Part shown: one piece after another, positions 59,008 through 64,000 of the stretch
How the letters are laid out: every line of letters begins with the position of its first letter
How positions within the stretch are numbered: position 1 is the first letter of the stretch
Source: Alteromonas macleodii
GTDB lineage: Bacteria > Pseudomonadota > Gammaproteobacteria > Enterobacterales > Alteromonadaceae
DNA length: 64,000 nt
Assembly (NCBI RefSeq): GCF_903772925.1
Contig: NZ_LR812090.1
Coordinates: 124,001 to 188,000, forward strand
Reading direction: 5' to 3'
Made by a program: the position numbers and the translations under genes
The notes under the pieces: generated by a model
Databases searched by the model: none
The model's input: the letters and a program-made list of their open reading frames with translations, nothing else
Told to the model about the DNA's origin: nothing

Positions 59008-61848
59008 TCAGAGGGGCTTAAACTCTCGTAAAGGCGCGGGCTTAGCAACACCGTAGCCTTGGGCGAAATCAACGCCCATTTTGCCTAGCTGTGCCATGGT
59101 GCCTTCATCTTCAACAAATTCGCCAACAGTTTGCATACCCATGGCTTTGGCCACATCGTTAATAGAGGCAACCATAGCCGTATCTACACTGTCATTTAGC
59201 ATATCTTTAATAAACATACCGTCAATTTTCACCTGACTCACGGGTAAGCTCTTAAGATAATTGTATGAAGAGAAGCCGCTGCCAAAGTCGTCGAGGGCAA
59301 AAGAACACCCAAGACGGTTAAAGGTACGCATAAAGGCAAGAGTGACTTCCATTTTAATGATGGCTACCGACTCAATAACTTCAAAACATATTTTGTTGTA
59401 CGGAATATTAAAAGTTTCGAATGCATTGAGAATAAACAAGGTAAAATCTCTATCTGCCAGTGAGTGGCAGTTAAGGTTGATGCTGCATCGTTTCAATTGT
59501 GCAAGGTGCTCAGGGTTTTCCGACAGCCATTTGAAGGTATTCGTTACTACCCATTTATCAACGCTGACATTCATCTCAAATCGCTCCGCCGTGGGTAAAA
59601 AGTTGGCGGGCTCAACAAGTTTCCCGTCTTTTTCCCTAAGGCGCAGCAGAACTTCGTAGTAGTGCCCATCACTGGTTTTACTTAGCGGTCTTAGTGATTG
59701 ATAAAAAAGCTCGAAACGATCTTGTTCTAACGCGTTGTTAATAGAAGATACCCAATCAAGCTCGCGCTGGTAGCGCTGCATACTTTCATCATCTTTATTA
59801 TATCGATGAACTTGATTTCTGCCTTGCTCTTTAGCGAAGTAACATGCTGCGTCGGCCATACTCAAATACTGGCCCGGGTCAACGTCGGTATCGTCGCATA
59901 CCACCATACCTATGCTCACGCCTAAATTGAAAATGCGGTTGTCCCACATAAAGCGATAAGCCTGCACGGCGTTAAGGATCTTTACCGCATTTACATAAAC
60001 GGCATCGGTATCAATATCTGAATAGATAATGCCAAACTCATCACCACCAAGGCGGCCCAATTGTGCGTTTGAAAGCAAGGTGTTCTCAATTAAGCGGGCA
60101 ATATCCTTAATAAGTACATCGCCAGCTTTATGGCCACAGGTATCGTTAACAACTTTAAACCTGTCGAGATCTAAAAACAGTAAACACACAGGTGTGTCGT
60201 TTGCGTTAACAACTTTACCTTTAAACATGGATTCAAACTGGCGTCGGTTATAAACGCCAGTTAGCGAGTCATGGGTAGCTAAATACTGGAGGCTCAAGTC
60301 TGACTGCTTTTTTTCGGTGATATCTACAATAGAGCCGTAGAGAAAGTCGCCTTCGTTATTTTCTCGGATTTGACAGGATAGGGAGAACCAAAATTCGCTA
60401 CCATCACGTCGCCTACCTCTAATTTCCTTACCGGTAACAAGACCGTTTTGTGATATTTCACCGAGTAAAACCTGTCTGTCTTCCGCACTGGCGTAAAACA
60501 CTTTTGTGTTCTCTGCTTCGGCAAGCATCTGCTCTTCGTTTTCATAGCCGAATACGTTACACATGGCCGGATTAACGGAAATAAGCTTTCCATCCAATGT
60601 TGAGGTGTAGTGCCCTTCCGCTGAGTGCCTAAATAAGTCATAGAAGTGATTTAAGCTTGATATTGTTTCTGCTTGCGTTGAAAGCTGGCGCTGATTTAAC
60701 ACGTCTTCTTTAGCAATGACAGCAAAGCCAAAACACAGAAAGCCGAGAGTGAGAAAGAACAGCATTCCAATAGCAACGTCTACGGTATAAACCAAGTTAC
60801 TGAACAGGTTTTGCGTTACTAGCACATAAAAAGCAAAAAAAGAAAGCCAGGCAAGGGTATAGGTGATACTAACTGCACGACTCCCTTTATCTTTAAATAC
60901 AAGTGCTAGTAAAACGTGATAAAGCCCCATGCCTGCGGTTAACAGCAGAAGTGTGATAGACGCGATATAGGTATTCACAGTAAAACAGTAGGCGGTAGCC
61001 ACAACAGGTACAAGATAACTTAGGGACCGCAAAGCAACGGGAATACGGGTGAAAAGATGGTGCGTTACTTTGGCGATGCACAATAACAACATGCAAAAAC
61101 AGACGGCATAGAAGTGCTCGCTGCCGTTAGTTAGGCTTGGCCAAATTGCCAACCCTCCTGCTGTTATAAATAACAACGCTATAAGTACAAGCGATGACAT
61201 GGTAAGCCAAAACCGTGTTGCAATACGCTGATACAAATAAGAAAACAGGAAATAGAGAGCAATTAATGCCATAACCCCCGTTACCGCACCCAGTAACGTA
61301 AGCATATTGGTGTCATGCTGTGCGAGTAAGTCTCTTTCCCACAAGGTGATAGGAAAGTACTTAAGCCCTTCGTCTTTTACCGCAATCAGTAAGCGAGCGT
61401 CTTGATAAGGCTGGAGAATAAAAGAAAGCCGGATGTTGGGAAGTGGCTGCTTTAAAGAATAATCACCTTTTCCTGCTTGGTACCGATAGGACTTGATGAT
61501 TCGCTCGCTACTATCAAGAAGAAATATCTGCAAATCGTCAACGTTTAAGCGGTCAACATTAAGCACTAATGGGATAGGGCTATAGCCTGTATGAATGAGT
61601 TCGGTGGAATACCATATGCGCTCATCAGTAAAAGAGGCGTTGGCTGACGTATCCTTTATGTTGCCATTTAAAACGTCAAAATATGTGGCGCTAGTGGGGG
61701 CAACAGACAAGCGCGCATGGAGATTAATAATCTCCCGCTCAAAGGACTCGTTGACAGTAAGTTGACTGCTAGCCGAAACGTTTAGGCTTAGCAGCATCCA
61801 ACTGATGAGCAAAGCTGATACGTACTTAAATAGCCGGGCTATTACCAC
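59008..61848 (-). CDS. 7TM-DISM / PAS / GGDEF / EAL c-di-GMP protein
   Basis: A 946-residue protein. Signal peptide (about 1-27), a periplasmic 7TMR-DISM extracellular domain (about 40-180), seven membrane helices (about 190-385), PAS (about 405-520, with NHFYDLFRHSAEGHYTSTLDG), GGDEF (about 525-685; GRLGGDEFGII, active-site intact at about 600) and EAL (about 700-940). The EAL motif reads EVLLR, with Val for Ala; NLNCHSLADR, FEVIES, DDFGSGFSSYNYL and QVKIDG are intact. RxxD before GGDEF is missing (LSNA), so no I-site. Diesterase activity is likely. Confidence 0.94.
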   Translation of the reverse strand: MVIARLFKYVSALLISWMLLSLNVSASSQLTVNESFEREIINLHARLSVAPTSATYFDVLNGNIKDTSANASFTDERIWYSTELIHTGYSPIPLVLNVDRLNVDDLQIFLLDSSERIIKSYRYQAGKGDYSLKQPLPNIRLSFILQPYQDARLLIAVKDEGLKYFPITLWERDLLAQHDTNMLTLLGAVTGVMALIALYFLFSYLYQRIATRFWLTMSSLVLIALLFITAGGLAIWPSLTNGSEHFYAVCFCMLLLCIAKVTHHLFTRIPVALRSLSYLVPVVATAYCFTVNTYIASITLLLLTAGMGLYHVLLALVFKDKGSRAVSITYTLAWLSFFAFYVLVTQNLFSNLVYTVDVAIGMLFFLTLGFLCFGFAVIAKEDVLNQRQLSTQAETISSLNHFYDLFRHSAEGHYTSTLDGKLISVNPAMCNVFGYENEEQMLAEAENTKVFYASAEDRQVLLGEISQNGLVTGKEIRGRRRDGSEFWFSLSCQIRENNEGDFLYGSIVDITEKKQSDLSLQYLATHDSLTGVYNRRQFESMFKGKVVNANDTPVCLLFLDLDRFKVVNDTCGHKAGDVLIKDIARLIENTLLSNAQLGRLGGDEFGIIYSDIDTDAVYVNAVKILNAVQAYRFMWDNRIFNLGVSIGMVVCDDTDVDPGQYLSMADAACYFAKEQGRNQVHRYNKDDESMQRYQRELDWVSSINNALEQDRFELFYQSLRPLSKTSDGHYYEVLLRLREKDGKLVEPANFLPTAERFEMNVSVDKWVVTNTFKWLSENPEHLAQLKRCSINLNCHSLADRDFTLFILNAFETFNIPYNKICFEVIESVAIIKMEVTLAFMRTFNRLGCSFALDDFGSGFSSYNYLKSLPVSQVKIDGMFIKDMLNDSVDTAMVASINDVAKAMGMQTVGEFVEDEGTMAQLGKMGVDFAQGYGVAKPAPLREFKPL

Positions 61849-61995
61849 TCGTTAATTCCTTGAACCACATAGTAAGAGGATGTTTATAAAGGCGAAATAT
61901 GTGTTGTTAAGCCCTCTAATCCTTTGAATGCTACCCTTAGAATAATACTAGTTTTAACGAAAAGCCAAACTCAACGTACAGTGATAATTTACGCG

Positions 61996-62313
61996 TTATG
62001 CTTGCAAAAGGTAGTTAAAAATTACCGATGGCGACTGCTGCGTACCTATAGGTTCCAGCCATATCGCTTCGCAAAGCCATTCAATACAAAGCATACACTG
62101 CAAATCTGTGTTGCTTGCACTTGCGGCGATAATTGCCTGAAACCGGTCCGCACCCCAATCTGTCTCTGAAAGTTTGAAATTAAAAAGAGTACAAAAATGT
62201 TCCGCCCACTGTTGAGTTTTAAGTGGGGTAGCGGGTAGTGCAGTGCGAATTTCTACGCTGCCTTCGTTAACAAGGGCGTGTTGTAGAATGTCTTCTTTGG
62301 TGAGGTTTTGCAT
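61996..62313 (-). CDS. Small hypothetical protein
   Basis: A 105-residue cytosolic protein (MQNLTKEDILQHALVNEGS) with a helix-rich composition, three Cys (CTLF, CMLC, LCEAI) and no membrane segment. The ATG at 62313 has no clear ribosome site; a TTG four codons upstream is possible. It is divergent from the GST gene (105 bp) and reads toward the c-di-GMP gene. I do not recognise the family. Normal-looking codon use makes it a probable gene. Confidence 0.6.
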   Translation of the reverse strand: MQNLTKEDILQHALVNEGSVEIRTALPATPLKTQQWAEHFCTLFNFKLSETDWGADRFQAIIAASASNTDLQCMLCIEWLCEAIWLEPIGTQQSPSVIFNYLLQA

Positions 62314-62418
62314 AGAAGTTATCAATTTATTGGCTTTAGTAAACCCGCTTGCTCTAAAAAGTGTATATAGTACAACACAAAAACAATAGCGTTAAACTAA
62401 GCGTATTAAGGACGAGGT

Positions 62419-63087
62419 ATGCTAACACTTCACCATTTAAATAACTCTCGCTCGCAGCGAATTTTGTGGCTTTTAGAAGAGCTAGGCGTAGAGTATAAAA
62501 TAGAATTTTATCAACGAGACAGCACTACGAATCTAGCGCCTGACTCGCTGCGGGCTGTTCATCCTTTGGGTCGCTCGCCTGTTCTTGCTACGCCACACGG
62601 AGCAATTGCAGAATCTGGCGCTATTGTGGAATATCTAGTTCGCCATCACGCTACCGACGCATTTGCTGTTCCCCAAGATCCCGAAGCACTTCAACAATAT
62701 TGGTTCTGGCTTCACTTCGCTGAAGGTTCATTGATGCCGCCATTGGTGGCCAATTTGGTGCTAGAAAAAGCACGGCAGAAAGGTTCTAAACCCTTTTTCA
62801 TAAAACCTATCACTAATAAGCTAATAGACGGTATTCTCAATGCCTACTATGGTCCTAATTTGGCTCAAAGTTTGCGATACGTAGAGTCTTATTTAGCGAA
62901 AAATACATGGTTTGCAGGTGATAAGCCTAGCGGCGCTGATGTACAAATGATATTTCCACTTGAATCGCTGGTGGCCAGCGGCCGAGCTAAAGACTTTACC
63001 GCTATCCAAGGTTACGTAAAGCGTGTTCATGCCAGAGAAGCTTACAAAGCAGCGTTAGAAAAAGGTGGTGAATACGCTTACGCTTAA
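62419..63087 (+). CDS. Glutathione S-transferase
   Basis: A 222-residue protein. The thioredoxin-like N-domain begins MLTLHHLNNSRSQRILWLLEELGVEY (the SRSQR serine is the likely catalytic residue), with cis-Pro in GRSPVLATP and the gamma-glutamyl-binding ESGAIVEYLV. The all-helical C-domain (about 90-222) contains WFWLHFAEGSLMPPLVANLVL and FAGDKPSGADVQMIFPLE. Substrate unknown. It is a single gene behind GGACGAGGT. Confidence 0.94.
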   Translation: MLTLHHLNNSRSQRILWLLEELGVEYKIEFYQRDSTTNLAPDSLRAVHPLGRSPVLATPHGAIAESGAIVEYLVRHHATDAFAVPQDPEALQQYWFWLHFAEGSLMPPLVANLVLEKARQKGSKPFFIKPITNKLIDGILNAYYGPNLAQSLRYVESYLAKNTWFAGDKPSGADVQMIFPLESLVASGRAKDFTAIQGYVKRVHAREAYKAALEKGGEYAYA

Positions 63088-63159
63088 TGTGAATGGCACA
63101 ATAAGCTGCCATGCCCTGCGGCCGGCGAGAGGGTAAGCCTACAGCTGGCTGTACAGCCT

Positions 63160-64000
63160 TTAGTGGTCGCGATTTATATAGTCGTCAATAAGCTGAATAA
63201 AGGCCTCACCGTAGCGTTCCAATTTGGTTTGGCCCACACCGCTTACCTCTAATAACGTGTTGCGTGTAGTAGGCAGTTTACACGCCATATCAACCAAAGT
63301 GGCGTCGCTAAATACCACATACGGCGGCACTTCATTTTCTTCAGCCAACACTTTGCGCAGGTGCTTAAGACGTGTGAATAAGGTTCTGTCGTAGTTAGCG
63401 GGCGCTTGCTTCGCCTTTTTCTTATCGGGTTTAAATTCAAGTCGCGGTACGGCTAATTGAACGGCGACTTCGCCTTTTAGCACGGGCCGTGCGGCTTCCG
63501 TTAACCTCAATGCGGCGTGAGCAGTGATATCAACACGAATAAGCCCTTTATGCACAAGCTGGTTGATAATGTTATGCCAGTAGCTGTCCGATTTATCCTT
63601 ACCTATACCATAGGTAGAAAGCTGATGGTGGCCCGCCTCTTGGAGGCGCCTTAGCTGCTTGCCTCGCAATACGTCAATTACGTACTGGCTAGAGGCCTGT
63701 TGTGAGAGCCTAAGTACGCACGACAGTACTTTTTGCGCTATCACTAAACCGTCTATCATTTTAGGGGGATCTAGACAGATATCACAGTTGCCACAAGCGC
63801 TGTCGCTAAATTGCGAAAAATAGTTCAACAGTACTTGCCTGCGGCAGGTCTGCGCCTCGGAAAAGGCTTCCATAGCCGCAAATTTTTGTAGCTCTATTTG
63901 ATTGCGTTCGGCTATTTCGCCTTGCTCTATCCACTGCTTTACACGAGCTGCGTCTTTTTCATCAAACAACAATAAAGCTTCAGACTCTAGGCCATCTCGC
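63160..64000 (-). CDS. recQ: ATP-dependent DNA helicase RecQ (C-terminal part)
   Basis: The frame continues past the right edge, so only about 280 C-terminal residues are visible. It starts in RDGLESEALLLFDEKDAAR (after helicase motif VI). Zinc-binding cysteines follow in TCRRQVLLNYF and ACGNCDIC, then the RQC winged helix (VIDVLRGKQLRRLQEAGH, YGIGKDKSDSYW) and a C-terminal HRDC domain (LFTRLKHLRKVLAEE to LERYGEAFIQLI). RecQ unwinds recombination intermediates and stalled forks. It is convergent with the GST gene. Confidence 0.96.
   Translation of the reverse strand, partial: RDGLESEALLLFDEKDAARVKQWIEQGEIAERNQIELQKFAAMEAFSEAQTCRRQVLLNYFSQFSDSACGNCDICLDPPKMIDGLVIAQKVLSCVLRLSQQASSQYVIDVLRGKQLRRLQEAGHHQLSTYGIGKDKSDSYWHNIINQLVHKGLIRVDITAHAALRLTEAARPVLKGEVAVQLAVPRLEFKPDKKKAKQAPANYDRTLFTRLKHLRKVLAEENEVPPYVVFSDATLVDMACKLPTTRNTLLEVSGVGQTKLERYGEAFIQLIDDYINRDH

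Overview
The window is a piece of chromosome from a marine gammaproteobacterium, most likely Alteromonas or a close relative. This is judged from the gene orders (hemC-D-X-Y, gmk-rpoZ-spoT-ridA-trmH-recG, thiC-DE-F-S-G-H), the protein sequences, moderate G+C and the wealth of GGDEF/EAL and envelope genes. Nearly all of it is ordinary core genome. No rRNA, tRNA, insertion sequence, prophage or CRISPR array was seen.

Layout. 0-7 kb: a partial acyl-CoA dehydrogenase divergent from a LysR regulator, a metallo-hydrolase, the ycjX-ycjF envelope-stress pair, and a ThrE-type amino-acid exporter whose leader carries a terminator-like hairpin. 7.1-7.9 kb: a two-gene YhfG-Fic toxin-antitoxin module. 7.9-14.9 kb: a complete, tightly overlapping thiamin operon read leftward from a TPP riboswitch. 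14.9-19 kb: the hemCDXY tetrapyrrole operon. 19-21 kb: a diguanylate cyclase and a carboxylesterase. 21.3-30.6 kb: guanylate kinase, omega subunit, SpoT, RidA, TrmH, RecG, RsmJ and a peroxiredoxin, interrupted between trmH and recG by a 1.4-kb AT-rich insert that holds a small bacteriocin-like peptide gene and a small membrane-protein gene. 30.8-35.4 kb: a Fur-box-preceded ferric-iron ABC operon with an unidentified periplasmic protein as first gene. 35.4-44.3 kb: MscS channel, flavoprotein, small beta-barrel, diguanylate cyclase, the argP/argO regulator-exporter pair, an SMR transporter, DUF1499 and a J-domain protein. 44.5-48.9 kb: an RND efflux adaptor and pump behind a perfect inverted repeat. 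48.9-58.9 kb: a small hydrolase, an acetyl-CoA hydrolase/GNAT fusion coupled to a histone-deacetylase-like gene, a glutaredoxin-MauE fusion next to a DUF6436 protein, a chemotaxis receptor, an ATP-grasp enzyme, a DUF3300 protein and ribA. 59-64 kb: a 7TM-PAS-GGDEF-EAL protein, a small hypothetical, a glutathione S-transferase and the 3' part of recQ.

The most interesting places are the peptide/membrane-protein pair at 26.2-26.9 kb with its alternating complementary segments, the YhfG-Fic module, the thrE leader, the Fur-linked unknown periplasmic protein, and the acetyl-CoA hydrolase-GNAT/deacetylase pair. Functions are read from motifs and family resemblance; no database search was possible.
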